The translations under genes and the position numbers were made by a program. A stretch of DNA of 64,000 nucleotides from Pirellulaceae bacterium (GTDB lineage Bacteria > Planctomycetota > Planctomycetia > Pirellulales > Pirellulaceae), in the NCBI GenBank assembly GCA_026004775.1, contig BPJU01000001.1, positions 310,001-374,000 on the forward strand. The letters run 5' to 3'. This document shows, one piece after another, positions 1-8,816 of this stretch (position 1 is the first letter of the stretch; each line of letters starts with the position of its first letter). Below the pieces are notes generated by a model. It worked only from the letters and a program-made list of their open reading frames with translations. It was not told the DNA's origin and ran no database searches.

Positions 1-37
1 TTGTCAGTATTGGCTTGCGGATAGTTGCACTGCCCGC

Positions 38-66
38 TTGGCGACGGAAAAGCCGAGTGATAAAAT
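38..66 (+). promoter_or_regulatory. Predicted sigma70-like promoter of the feo operon
   Basis: A -35 element TTGGCG (38-43) and a -10 element TAAAAT (61-66) are separated by 17 bases, about 40 bases ahead of the first feoA start. Transcription would begin near position 73, where the palindrome at 74-92 starts. The same -35 hexamer with the same spacing occurs at 5857-5885. Prediction by eye only. Confidence 0.5.
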
Positions 67-73
67 GCGGTGG

Positions 74-92
74 ATTGAGATTGGGTCTCAAT
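74..92 (+). promoter_or_regulatory. 19-bp palindrome, candidate iron-regulator operator
   Basis: The sequence ATTGAGATTGGGTCTCAAT has perfect 7-base arms (ATTGAGA/TCTCAAT) around a 5-base centre. It sits just downstream of the predicted -10 element and 16 bases ahead of the feoA start codon, a position suited to a repressor. It matches neither the classic Fur box nor the classic DtxR/IdeR box closely, so the regulator is inferred from context only. Confidence 0.5.
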
Positions 93-108
93 TACAGGGA
101 GCAATCGG

Positions 109-354
109 ATGCAGGCGTTGGGTGCCGTGTTACTGGAAGAAATGGCAGCCGGCCAGACCGGGCGCGTGGTGCAGTTGGGGGGCGAACCGCAGATGGTGCG
201 CCGCCTGGAGGAGATGGGGCTGCGGGTTGGGACCTACCTGCGCGTCGTACGAGCCGGCTCGCCGTGTATCATCCACATTGACGGCCACCGGCTCTCCTTG
301 CGCGGGTCGGCGGAGCTCGCCGTGTGGGTAGCATTGGACGGCGCCCCGGGATAA
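109..354 (+). CDS. feoA: FeoA family ferrous iron transport protein (first copy)
   Basis: An 81-residue protein with the SH3-like FeoA fold. The family signature is visible as leucine-rich strands, an R-R-L-E-E-M-G-L segment near residues 28-35 (leading to the turn before the next strand), and a closing strand of the type seen in FeoA/DtxR C-terminal domains. FeoA is a small cytoplasmic partner of FeoB that supports Fe(II) uptake. An AGGGAG ribosome binding site lies 7-8 bases ahead of the ATG. It is followed by a second FeoA-like gene and feoB on the same strand, so it heads an iron uptake operon under the promoter and palindrome at 38-92. Confidence 0.85.
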   Translation: MQALGAVLLEEMAAGQTGRVVQLGGEPQMVRRLEEMGLRVGTYLRVVRAGSPCIIHIDGHRLSLRGSAELAVWVALDGAPG

Positions 355-435
355 ACGCTCGAGGGACGCCGGCGTCTTGGCGGAACCGTTACCCGACACC
401 TGGCTCCGGCGTTTTTTGGAAAGCAGGAGAAGCGT

Positions 436-726
436 GTGCAGCCATCCGATTTATCTGCTGCTACCACTGTGACGCTCGATTGCCTTGCAGTCGGCCAGGT
501 CGCTGAGATCCTGGAAGTTCAGGGGCAGGATGCGATTGCCGTGCGGATGCTGGAGATGGGGTTGGTTGAGGGCGAGCCGATTTGGTTGTTGGGACAGGCA
601 CCGTTGGGGGATCCGTTAGAGTTTTCCTTGCGAGGTTACCGCATATCACTTCGGCGCAAGGAAGCCAGGCGGGTGCGGGTGCGGCTGTTACCCCAGCCAA
701 CTTCATCCGGAGCGTGCCGGAGCTGA
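436..726 (+). CDS. feoA: FeoA family ferrous iron transport protein (second copy)
   Basis: A 96-residue FeoA-like protein starting at GTG behind an AGGAG site. It shows the same V-R-M-L-E-M-G-L-V-E-G core as the first copy, after an N-terminal extension of about 15 residues, and ends in a basic segment. Two consecutive FeoA proteins ahead of FeoB are known in several phyla; here the two differ clearly in sequence, so they are not a recent duplication. It lies about 80 bases after the first feoA and about 55 bases before feoB. Role in Fe(II) uptake is inferred from family and context. Confidence 0.83.
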   Translation: MQPSDLSAATTVTLDCLAVGQVAEILEVQGQDAIAVRMLEMGLVEGEPIWLLGQAPLGDPLEFSLRGYRISLRRKEARRVRVRLLPQPTSSGACRS

Positions 727-781
727 GGCGGCGGCCGCCATGATTCTCTGTAGCTAAAGTCGCCTCCAGGAGTTGGCCGGG

Positions 782-2974
782 ATGAAGCCTCTGGCTGTGG
801 CCGTCATTGGAAATCCCAACACCGGCAAGAGCACGCTTTTCAGTGCCTTGTCCGGTTTGCAGACTCGGGTCGGGAATTATCCGGGGGTAACGGTCGAGAA
901 AAAAATCGGTTCGGTACGTTGGGACGGCCAGCAAGTCCTCTTGATCGATTTACCCGGCACGTACAGCCTGTCGCCGCGCTCGCCGGACGAAATGGTGGTG
1001 GTGGACGTATTGTTGGGCCATCAACCGGACACGCCGGCTCCTGATGCGATTCTTCTGATTGCCGATGCGTCGAATCTGGAACGTCACAGCTATCTGTTGA
1101 GTCAAGTGTTGGATTTGGGCCGTCCCACGGTGCTCGTTTTGAACATGATGGACGTGGCTCGCCGGCGCGGTATCCGTATCGACGCAGAAAAGCTTTCCGA
1201 GCGTCTGGGTATTCCGGTGGTGCTCACCGAGGCTCACCGCCGTAAGGGGTTGGAGCATATTCCCTCGGCGGTGCGCAAAGCGATCGAATCGGCGCGACCG
1301 CGTCACGAAGTCTTTCCGGAAAAATTTCGGCAGGTCGCCACCCAACTGGCCGAACACTGGCCGCGGCACGATGGAGTCGCTCCCGAGCGTTTCCTGGTCG
1401 AACGGTTATTGCTGGACGTTGATGGCGAGGTAGAGCGGCGCTATGTAAAGCATGCCGGATGGCCTTTGGGCGAAAGATTGCGCGAAGCGCGGCAAGAGTT
1501 GTTGCAACACCAAATCCGCGTTCCTGCCGTCGAAGCGCAAGCGCGATACGCCTGGGTACGGCGCCTGTTGGATGGGGTCTACCAGCGGCCTTCCCAACAA
1601 GAACTGACCTGGAGCGACCGGGTGGACCAGTTCTTGACGCACCGATGGGTGGGACTTCTGGTATTTGCGGTGTTGATGTTTCTGGTGTTCCAGGCGATCT
1701 ACCAGTGGGCCGAGCCGCTGATGGGGATGATCGAGTCGGTGCAGGATGCCGTCGGCTCGCTGGTCTCGTCGCTGTTGCCGCCCGGTCCGCTCCGCAGTCT
1801 GCTTGTCGACGGCGTAATCGCCGGTGTGGGGGCGGTACTGGTATTTGTGCCGCAGATCGCTTTGCTCTTTTTCTTCATAGCTGTTTTCGAAGACTGCGGC
1901 TATATGGCTCGAGCCGCGTTCGTGATGGACCGCTTGATGGCCCAGGTAGGGCTGAGCGGCAAGTCGTTCGTGCCGTTGATGAGTTCCTTTGCGTGCGCGA
2001 TTCCGGGGATCATGGCGACACGCGTGATCGAAAACCGCCGTGACCGTATGGTCACCATCCTCGTGGCACCGCTGATGAGCTGTTCGGCGCGCCTGCCGGT
2101 CTATTTGTTGTTGATCGGTGCCTTTGTTCCGGACCGCTACTGGTTGGACGGCCGGATTTCGCTCCGCGCGGTGGTGCTGTTTGCCATGATGTCCTTGGGG
2201 GCCGTCATCGCCGTGCCCGTGGCCTGGCTGCTGAAAAAGACCTGGTTTCGTGGTGAAACGCCCCCGTTCGTAATGGAGCTGCCCAGCTACAAGTGGCCCA
2301 GTTGGCGCACCGTGGCCTGGCGTGTTTACGAGCGAGTATGGGCGTTTGTGCGGCGCGCCGGTACCTTGATCCTGGCGACCACCATTCTGGTATGGGCTGC
2401 CGGTTATTTCCCCGCCGATCGGCAGCCCCTGGACCAGATCACCGCCCAGATCGAACAACTCCAATCGCAACTGAATGCCTCACCCGACGACGCCGAAATC
2501 CAGCAGCGCTTCGAGCAGCTTTCCCAGGAGCGCGATCGGCTGGCCAGCCAGGCGATCGCGGCAAGTTTTCTCGGTAGAGCCGGGCACATGCTGGAGCCGG
2601 TAGTGCGGCCGTTGGGTTGGGACTGGCGTATCGGCGTCGCCGTACTGGCCTCCTTCCCAGCTCGCGAAGTTGTGATCGCCACGCTCGGTACCGTCTTCAG
2701 TCTGGGCTCGGCTGACGATTCGTCGTCGGGCGGTCTGGTGGCTGCCCTGCATGAAGCAAGCTGGCCGGACGGAACCCCGCTGTTTAACCTCCCCGTAGCC
2801 CTCTCGCTTATGGTCTTCTTCGCCCTTTGCGCGCAATGTGCCTCGACTCTGATCATTATGAGGCGGGAGACCAACAGTTGGATCTGGCCGGTATTCACGT
2901 TTGTGTACATGACCGCCCTGGCGTACTTCGGGGCGCTGGTGACTTACCAACTGGGAATCCGCTGGTTAGTCTGA
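782..2974 (+). CDS. feoB: Ferrous iron transporter FeoB (GTPase-permease)
   Basis: About 730 residues, the usual FeoB size. The cytoplasmic N-terminus is a Ras-like G domain with G1 GNPNTGKST (residues 10-18), G3 DLPG (56-59) and a G4-like NMMD. The C-terminal half holds the permease, with Gate-type helices and the conserved C-A-I-P-G segment. It moves Fe(II) across the inner membrane. The ATG at 782 is preferred over an in-frame TTG at 773, because AGGAG at 768-772 is correctly spaced for the ATG and touches the TTG. An extra glutamine-rich predicted coiled coil of about 40 residues lies between two membrane segments (near residues 560-600). Confidence 0.95.
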   Translation: MKPLAVAVIGNPNTGKSTLFSALSGLQTRVGNYPGVTVEKKIGSVRWDGQQVLLIDLPGTYSLSPRSPDEMVVVDVLLGHQPDTPAPDAILLIADASNLERHSYLLSQVLDLGRPTVLVLNMMDVARRRGIRIDAEKLSERLGIPVVLTEAHRRKGLEHIPSAVRKAIESARPRHEVFPEKFRQVATQLAEHWPRHDGVAPERFLVERLLLDVDGEVERRYVKHAGWPLGERLREARQELLQHQIRVPAVEAQARYAWVRRLLDGVYQRPSQQELTWSDRVDQFLTHRWVGLLVFAVLMFLVFQAIYQWAEPLMGMIESVQDAVGSLVSSLLPPGPLRSLLVDGVIAGVGAVLVFVPQIALLFFFIAVFEDCGYMARAAFVMDRLMAQVGLSGKSFVPLMSSFACAIPGIMATRVIENRRDRMVTILVAPLMSCSARLPVYLLLIGAFVPDRYWLDGRISLRAVVLFAMMSLGAVIAVPVAWLLKKTWFRGETPPFVMELPSYKWPSWRTVAWRVYERVWAFVRRAGTLILATTILVWAAGYFPADRQPLDQITAQIEQLQSQLNASPDDAEIQQRFEQLSQERDRLASQAIAASFLGRAGHMLEPVVRPLGWDWRIGVAVLASFPAREVVIATLGTVFSLGSADDSSSGGLVAALHEASWPDGTPLFNLPVALSLMVFFALCAQCASTLIIMRRETNSWIWPVFTFVYMTALAYFGALVTYQLGIRWLV

Positions 2975-3080
2975 CAGGGAGTCTGAACGAAGTGCTTCCG
3001 GTGAAACGCGCCCGCAGCACGACCGTTACCGTGCCCGCAGCTCTGACGCGTCGTGCCCACGGCACAAAGGCAAACACGGT

Positions 3081-3320
3081 ATGACACCGTCATACGGCTG
3101 GCAGATGGCGATCGTAGCCCTTGCCGTCCTGGCAAGCGGGGTGTGGTTACTAGCACGCCTGACACGCGTCCGGAAAAGTCGTCGCTGTCCCGAAGGATGC
3201 CACGGCTGCACTCAGGGCAACACCAGCCAGCCTGTCACCGTAGCCTTGGACTTAGGGCCGATTCAATCAGACCCGGCCAGCCGGCCCGCACCATCACCAA
3301 CTTCCACCGAACAGAAGTAG
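3081..3320 (+). CDS. FeoB-associated Cys-rich membrane protein
   Basis: A 79-residue protein with one N-terminal membrane helix (about residues 8-26), a basic stretch, then a CPEGCHGC cysteine cluster and a polar tail. This is the layout of the FeoB-associated Cys-rich family found next to feoB in many bacteria; its biochemical role is not established. The gene lies about 105 bases after feoB on the same strand and ends 2 bases before the convergent P-type ATPase stop. Confidence 0.7.
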   Translation: MTPSYGWQMAIVALAVLASGVWLLARLTRVRKSRRCPEGCHGCTQGNTSQPVTVALDLGPIQSDPASRPAPSPTSTEQK

Positions 3321-3321
3321 T

Positions 3322-5802
3322 TCAGCGGGCAGCTTCTTCTTGGGAGCGCCTTTCACCGGTACCGTGCAGGACATAGCGCAAACGAAGGGAGTTACCGATT
3401 ACCGAAACGGAGCTGAAACTCATCGCGGCGGCCGCCAGCATCGGATTCAGTAGCCAACCCGTCCAGGGATACAGTATCCCGGCGGCTATCGGCAAAGCCA
3501 GCACATTGTATCCGAATGCCAGCAGCAGGTTCTGGTAGATGTTGCGTACCACGATTCGGCTCAACCGTAAAGCGCGCACCAAAGACTGGATGTCGCCGTG
3601 AAGCAGAGTAACGTCTGCGGCGGCAACAGCCACGTCGGTGCCACTACCCATGGCGATTCCCACATCGGCGGCTGCCAGAGCCGGCGCGTCGTTGATGCCG
3701 TCCCCAGCCATCGCCACCCTCTCTCCCTGTTGGCGCAGCTGTTCGACCAATCGCTGTTTATCGGTGGGGGAAGCCCCGGCAACGACTCGGTCGATTCCCA
3801 GCGTACGGGCGATGGCTTGGGCCGTCTGAGCGTGGTCTCCGGTGGCCAGCGCCGAGCGCAGGCCCATCCGGTGCAACTCCTGCACGGCTCGGCGGCTGCC
3901 GGGACGAAGCGGGTCGGTGATCGCCAGAATGCCCGCCGGTTGTGAATCGATCGCTACAAACACGACTGTGCGTGCTTGGGCCTGCCATTGCTCGGCCTGC
4001 TCCAGGAGCGTCTGAGGCCACGGCCCTGTGAACTGTTCCAGCCACGTATGACGCCCCACCCGTATGCGCCGACCGCCGGCCGTAGCTTCGACGCCTGCCC
4101 CGGTCACGGATCGGAAGCCGTCCGACTCCGGAATGGGAAGCTTACGCGTCTTGGCGGCTCGAACGATCGCCTCCGCCAACGGATGTTCGCTCCATCGTTC
4201 TACCGAAGCAGCCAACGCCAGCATTTCGTCTTCGGGCAGTGTGCCGGCTCCCGTCAGTTCCACCACCTGCGGCTTGCCCTCGGTGAGCGTGCCGGTCTTG
4301 TCAAACACCACGGTGGTGACTCGCGCAAGACGCTCCATCACTTCGGCGTCGCGAACCAGGATCCCCATTTGCGCTGCCCGTCCGACACCGACCACGATCG
4401 CCATCGGTGTCGCCAGTCCCAAAGCGCACGGACAAGCGATCATCAACACCGAAACGCTGGCCACGACAGCGTAAGCCAGCCGGGCCGAGTCCTGCGAAAA
4501 GAGCATCCATGCCAGAAATGTGACGAGTGCGATGGCGATGACGGCTGGAACGAAGTAGGCGGATACCTTGTCGGCGATGCGCTGCAGGGAAGCTCGGCTG
4601 CGCTGGGCGACCGCCACTTGTTCGATGATCTGAGCCAGCACGGTGTCAGCTCCCACCGACTCGGCAACCATTACGATGGCGCCCGTCTGGTTGAGCGTGC
4701 CACCGATGACTCGGTCTCCCGGTTCTTTCTGCACCGGATAGGGCTCGCCCGTCAACATCGATTCGTCGACCGTTGTGGTGCCCTCGTCGATCACGCCATC
4801 GACGGGAATTCTTTCACCCGGCCGCACACGCAAGCGATCTCCCACGGCGACCGAAGCCACAGGCACTTCTTCTTCACGGCCGTCCTTCAGGCGGATGGCC
4901 ATCGGGGGGGCCAATGCCAGCAGTTCGCGAATGGCGCTGCCGGTGCGGTGCCGGGCCCGCAGTTCCAAGACTTGACCGAGCAACACCAGGGCCACGATAG
5001 TTCCCGCGGCCTCGAAATAAACCGGTACGCCTCCATGGCTCCGCATCGGGTCGGGAAACAGCCCCGGCAAGACGAATGCGACCAGGCTGTAAACATACGT
5101 CACCACAACTCCCATACCGATCAGCGTGAACATATTCAGGTGACCGGTACGTACGGAAACCACCGCCCGCCGCAGCAGTGGCCAACCCGACCAGAAAACC
5201 ACCACCGTGGCCAAAGCGACCTGTGTGGCGGTTTGCACTTGGTGACCGAGCCATCGATCCACAGGCAGTCCCAGCATCGGGCCCATGGCGAGCACCAAAA
5301 GCGGCGCGCAGAGGACGGCGGCCACCAGGAATCGCCGCGTCATGTCTGTCAGTTCGGACGTGTCGTCTGTGGTTGCCTTCTTGGGTTCCAACGCCATCCC
5401 ACAGATTGGACATGCCCCAGGATGATCCTGCTCGATCTGCGGATGCATGGGGCACGTGTAAATCGTGCGCGCGGCAGGCGGTGCAGCCGGCTCCAGAGCC
5501 ATCCCGCACTTCGGACAGGCTCCCGGACGTTCTTCGTGAACGTCCGGGCACATCGGACATACATAGCCGGTTTTGGCTTGTCTGGCCCGCCTCGAGACGC
5601 GAGGCTGTTCGGAGTCGTCACCGTGACAACACGCGCCCGCTGGCGCTGGCCCAACGGACGCCAGCGGCACGGCCGGAGGCCCTTCCGAAAGAAACGTGCT
5701 GCGGCAGTGCTCGCCACAAAAAAAATAGGTAACGCCGTCTTTCTTGGCCTGCAAAGCCGTTGCTGGATCGACTTCCATCCCACAAACCGGATCCCGTGCC
5801 AC
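3322..5802 (-). CDS. copA: Copper-type heavy metal translocating P-type ATPase
   Basis: A P1B-type ATPase that would export Cu(I) or Ag(I) from the cytoplasm. In order it has an N-terminal YHS-like domain (DPVCGM), two Cys-rich heavy-metal-binding modules (CPMCPD...CPKCGM and CPMHPQ...CPICGM), membrane helices, the actuator domain (TGEP), the CPC motif in [11 protein letters not shown], the phosphorylation site DKTGTLT, and the hinge [14 protein letters not shown] points to a monovalent metal. I prefer a GTG start at 5802, because GGAGG lies 8 bases upstream and translation then begins directly at the YHS domain. An ATG at 5832 adds ten residues without a good binding site. It is transcribed divergently from the thioredoxin-like gene at 5990. 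Confidence 0.92.
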   Translation of the reverse strand: MARDPVCGMEVDPATALQAKKDGVTYFFCGEHCRSTFLSEGPPAVPLASVGPAPAGACCHGDDSEQPRVSRRARQAKTGYVCPMCPDVHEERPGACPKCGMALEPAAPPAARTIYTCPMHPQIEQDHPGACPICGMALEPKKATTDDTSELTDMTRRFLVAAVLCAPLLVLAMGPMLGLPVDRWLGHQVQTATQVALATVVVFWSGWPLLRRAVVSVRTGHLNMFTLIGMGVVVTYVYSLVAFVLPGLFPDPMRSHGGVPVYFEAAGTIVALVLLGQVLELRARHRTGSAIRELLALAPPMAIRLKDGREEEVPVASVAVGDRLRVRPGERIPVDGVIDEGTTTVDESMLTGEPYPVQKEPGDRVIGGTLNQTGAIVMVAESVGADTVLAQIIEQVAVAQRSRASLQRIADKVSAYFVPAVIAIALVTFLAWMLFSQDSARLAYAVVASVSVLMIACPCALGLATPMAIVVGVGRAAQMGILVRDAEVMERLARVTTVVFDKTGTLTEGKPQVVELTGAGTLPEDEMLALAASVERWSEHPLAEAIVRAAKTRKLPIPESDGFRSVTGAGVEATAGGRRIRVGRHTWLEQFTGPWPQTLLEQAEQWQAQARTVVFVAIDSQPAGILAITDPLRPGSRRAVQELHRMGLRSALATGDHAQTAQAIARTLGIDRVVAGASPTDKQRLVEQLRQQGERVAMAGDGINDAPALAAADVGIAMGSGTDVAVAAADVTLLHGDIQSLVRALRLSRIVVRNIYQNLLLAFGYNVLALPIAAGILYPWTGWLLNPMLAAAAMSFSSVSVIGNSLRLRYVLHGTGERRSQEEAAR

Positions 5803-5856
5803 TAGCCGTCCTCCGCCTCTACTTTTGGGCATTCAGAGCCACTTGAGACCAATCGC

Positions 5857-5885
5857 TTGGCGAGCGATGTCTCCCGCATTATAAC
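5857..5885 (+). promoter_or_regulatory. Predicted sigma70-like promoter of the thioredoxin/PDZ gene
   Basis: TTGGCG (5857-5862) and TATAAC (5880-5885) are separated by 17 bases in the divergent gap between the P-type ATPase and the gene starting at 5990. The -35 hexamer and spacing equal those of the feo promoter. Confidence 0.5.
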
Positions 5886-5989
5886 ACTAGGGCTAGCTCG
5901 CCACGCGCGCTTCCCAGCGGACGCACGTGGCAGCCGAAAGAAGAGGCATTTTCGAGGCACGATCGTCGTCGGAACAGAGAGGAGGTTGT

Positions 5990-7315
5990 ATGGGAAAGAA
6001 CAGTTGGTTCGTGACGGCGGCCCTGGCCGTTGTGTTGCTCGATGCGCTGTCCGGCAAGGCGCAGGACCGTGTGACGCGGGTGCGGCAAGACATCGAGCGG
6101 TTCAGCCGCAGTGATCGGTGGGTTTACAACGACTTTGCTCGGGGACGCCAATTGGCGCAAGCCAGCGGAAAGCCGATGCTGGTCGTCTTCCGGTGCGTGC
6201 CGTGTGAGGCGTGCAGCGAGTTCGATAAACAGCTCATCGAACACGAGGAAGAGCTGAGCGACCTCTTGGACCAGTTTGTCTGTGTGCGCATCATCCACAT
6301 GAATGGTGTGGACCTGCGGCTTTTCCAGTTCGACTTCGATCAGTCGATGCATCTTGTGTTTCTCCATCCGGATGGCACTGTCTATGCCCGATTCGGCACC
6401 CGCTCGCCACGTCCGGAACACGAGGACATCACGCTGGCGGGCCTTCGCCGCGCCATGGAGCGGGTTTTGGCCTGGCATGCCGGCTATCCCGCCAACAAAG
6501 CCCGGTTTGAAGGTAAACAGCCGCGGCCGGTGGAGGTGGCCTTTGCCGAACAGTTCCCAACGCTCAAGGGGCGTTATGGTTCAAAATTGGACGTCCAGGG
6601 GCAAGTCGTAGCCAGTTGCATCCATTGCCACCAGGTGCGCGAAGCGCAGCGGGCGATGGCACGCCAGTCGATGCAAAAGCTTTCGGATGAGTTGCTCTTC
6701 CCGCAGCCTTTGCCGGATGTGATCGGCCTGCGGATGGACCCGAATTACTGTGCTCGAGTGGCGGAAGTGTCGCCCCAGTCGCCGGCAGCCGAAGCAGGAC
6801 TCCGCCCCGGCGATGAACTGGAGGAATTGGCAGGCCAACCCTTGGCCTCGACGGCCGATATCCAATGGGTACTCCATCATACGCCTGGCGAAGCCGAGCT
6901 TCCGTGCGTGGTGCGTCGCGGTGATCGGCGGCTCGAAGTTACGATTCGCTTGTCTGAGGGCTGGCGGCAAAAAAGTGACATTTCGTGGCGACCCACCACC
7001 TGGGATCTGCGGAGGCAAGCCACTGGTGGCATGCGGCTGGCCGAAGTGCCCGCTGAGGTGCGGCGGCGCTTGGGCCTCGCACCCGACATGCCCGCTCTCT
7101 TCGTGCAACACGTCGGGCAATACGGAGATCACGCGGTGGCCAAACGCGCGGGTTTCCAGGCGGGTGACGTGATCGTACAGGTCGACGGTCGGCCTGCGCC
7201 GCAGCGCGAAACCGACTTCATTGCCTACGCGCTGAGCAAGCCGGCGGGTAGTACCGTAACGGCTCAGGTCCGCCGCGGGCAACAAGTGCTGACGCTCCGT
7301 TACAATACGCAATGA
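5990..7315 (+). CDS. Secreted thioredoxin-like protein with CxxCH motif and two PDZ domains
   Basis: A 441-residue protein beginning with a signal peptide (residues about 1-24). A thioredoxin-like domain follows, with the active-site-like segment CVPCEAC, then a C-I-H-C-H motif that could bind one c-type heme, then two PDZ domains (about residues 240-330 and 360-440), each with the usual AGL/AGF-x-x-GD turn. GGAGG four bases ahead of the ATG at 5990 fixes the start; an upstream ATG at 5927 in the same frame lacks such support. The combination suggests a periplasmic redox or protein-quality role. The substrate is unknown. A Cu ATPase and a permease flank it. Confidence 0.75.
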   Translation: MGKNSWFVTAALAVVLLDALSGKAQDRVTRVRQDIERFSRSDRWVYNDFARGRQLAQASGKPMLVVFRCVPCEACSEFDKQLIEHEEELSDLLDQFVCVRIIHMNGVDLRLFQFDFDQSMHLVFLHPDGTVYARFGTRSPRPEHEDITLAGLRRAMERVLAWHAGYPANKARFEGKQPRPVEVAFAEQFPTLKGRYGSKLDVQGQVVASCIHCHQVREAQRAMARQSMQKLSDELLFPQPLPDVIGLRMDPNYCARVAEVSPQSPAAEAGLRPGDELEELAGQPLASTADIQWVLHHTPGEAELPCVVRRGDRRLEVTIRLSEGWRQKSDISWRPTTWDLRRQATGGMRLAEVPAEVRRRLGLAPDMPALFVQHVGQYGDHAVAKRAGFQAGDVIVQVDGRPAPQRETDFIAYALSKPAGSTVTAQVRRGQQVLTLRYNTQ

Positions 7316-7490
7316 CCGTAGGCGGACTTGATTTACGGCAACCTTGCCACGGCGGGGAGGGCGCTCGGCCGATACGTTGCCTCTTGCAGCAGGCGGCGCC
7401 GGCCGGGCGCAGCCACTGTTTGTGATGCGTCGGCGGGAGCAGCATCGAAAAGCCAAGCGCCCCGTGGGTACGCGCGGGTGATCACGTTCG

Positions 7491-8801
7491 ATGAGAGCTC
7501 TGGGCACGGCAACATTGTCCGGCGGCCAAACCGCTTCCCGAGGCGGGCTGCTGCTGGCCTGTGCCGGCATGTGGGCCGGCATCGCGCTGATTCTGCTGGC
7601 AATTGTGGATGCACGGCGAGCTCTGTTGTTCGAAAACCTCACGGGTTTGTGGGCCTATTGGCTGCGCACTCCATACGCAGCATTCAGTCTGGGCCAGGCC
7701 GCGTTATGGCTGCTGGGCCTCGCTCTGGCCTCTACTTCGTTCCTGGTGTTGCGGAAACGCGAACCGTCCGCACCGATCGAGGAAAAACGCCGTGCCGCGG
7801 CGGCAACAGGGGTTGTGTTGTTGATTTTGCTGGTCGTGGATCTTTTCGCGTATCGAGGTGTGGCGGCTGGCCGCACGATCACAACCGGCAACCTTTCGGC
7901 CGCCTGGTTGGACGGCCTCGGCTGGAGCGGTGGCTGGAAGCCGGTCGGAGTGGCTCTTGCCTACGGCTTGACCGTCTGGCACGCGACATTCTTGGGACTG
8001 CTCTTATCCGGGCTGGCGATGGTGTATCTGCCGAGCCGACTCGAGCCGTTTGCATCTCGGTCAGGCTTGTCGGGTAGTTTGTGGGGAACGGCGTTCGCCG
8101 TGCCCCAGCCGTTCTGCTCGTGTTGCGCAGCTGCCTGGGCGCCGACGCTGGTGCGGCGAGGAGCTTCCAGCGAATTTCTGCTTTCGTTCGTAGTAGCCTC
8201 TCCGATGGTCAACGTGACCACGCTGATTCTTGCCGCTACCTTGTTACCGTTCCGCTACGCCTTGCTACGTATCGTGTCGGGAATCGCTTTGCCGGCACTG
8301 CTGGCATACGGCGTCGTACGATTGGCTGGCGGCCGGCCTCGGCCCATCAGGTGTATCAGCGAACCGACGACAACCTCTGGTTCTCCGACGTTTGACGGGA
8401 ACGCGCCATCCAGCCCTTCCCAGCTCGTGGTTCGTTGGCTGGCAAGTAGTGCAAAGCTCGCCTTGTGGTTCGTTCCGGTAATGCTGGCTGTGAGTGCCGC
8501 AGCAGCTTGGCTGTTCGAAATGTTGCCGGGTGGGTGTGTGAACAACCTGGGGAGCGTGCTGGTGGCGTCGATAGGCGGTACGTTGTTGATGGTGTCAACT
8601 TGGAGCGAGATCCCGCTTGCGCACCAGTTGATCGCTTCGGGCTGCTACGCGCCGGCCGCGACACTTCTGGTCGTGTTGCCACCGGTTAGCCTGCCATGCC
8701 TGGCGATTCTCTCAACGTGCACAGGGCAGTGGCGTCAAGCGGTACTGCTGGGGATAGCTGTGATGATCGTGGGAGTCCTGGTGGGCGTCTGCTTCCTGTG
8801 A
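7491..8801 (+). CDS. Predicted permease of the DUF318/UPF0718 type
   Basis: A 436-residue integral membrane protein with about ten hydrophobic helices. It carries the family-typical segment QPFCSCCAAAWAPTL followed by an R-R-G-A-S turn and FVVASPMVN, repeated in weaker form in the C-terminal half. Members have been linked to export of metals or organoarsenicals, but the substrate here is unknown. Its place next to a Cu-type ATPase and a redox protein is compatible with metal handling, which is inference. No strong ribosome binding site is seen before the ATG at 7491. Confidence 0.7.
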   Translation: MRALGTATLSGGQTASRGGLLLACAGMWAGIALILLAIVDARRALLFENLTGLWAYWLRTPYAAFSLGQAALWLLGLALASTSFLVLRKREPSAPIEEKRRAAAATGVVLLILLVVDLFAYRGVAAGRTITTGNLSAAWLDGLGWSGGWKPVGVALAYGLTVWHATFLGLLLSGLAMVYLPSRLEPFASRSGLSGSLWGTAFAVPQPFCSCCAAAWAPTLVRRGASSEFLLSFVVASPMVNVTTLILAATLLPFRYALLRIVSGIALPALLAYGVVRLAGGRPRPIRCISEPTTTSGSPTFDGNAPSSPSQLVVRWLASSAKLALWFVPVMLAVSAAAAWLFEMLPGGCVNNLGSVLVASIGGTLLMVSTWSEIPLAHQLIASGCYAPAATLLVVLPPVSLPCLAILSTCTGQWRQAVLLGIAVMIVGVLVGVCFL

Positions 8802-8816
8802 CGCGTGCCGCGCCGT

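Noticed and set aside
3976-5805. 609-codon plus-strand frame opposite the P-type ATPase
   Set aside because: It is a shadow of the well-supported ATPase, with His/Arg-rich composition typical of antisense frames in GC-rich genes.
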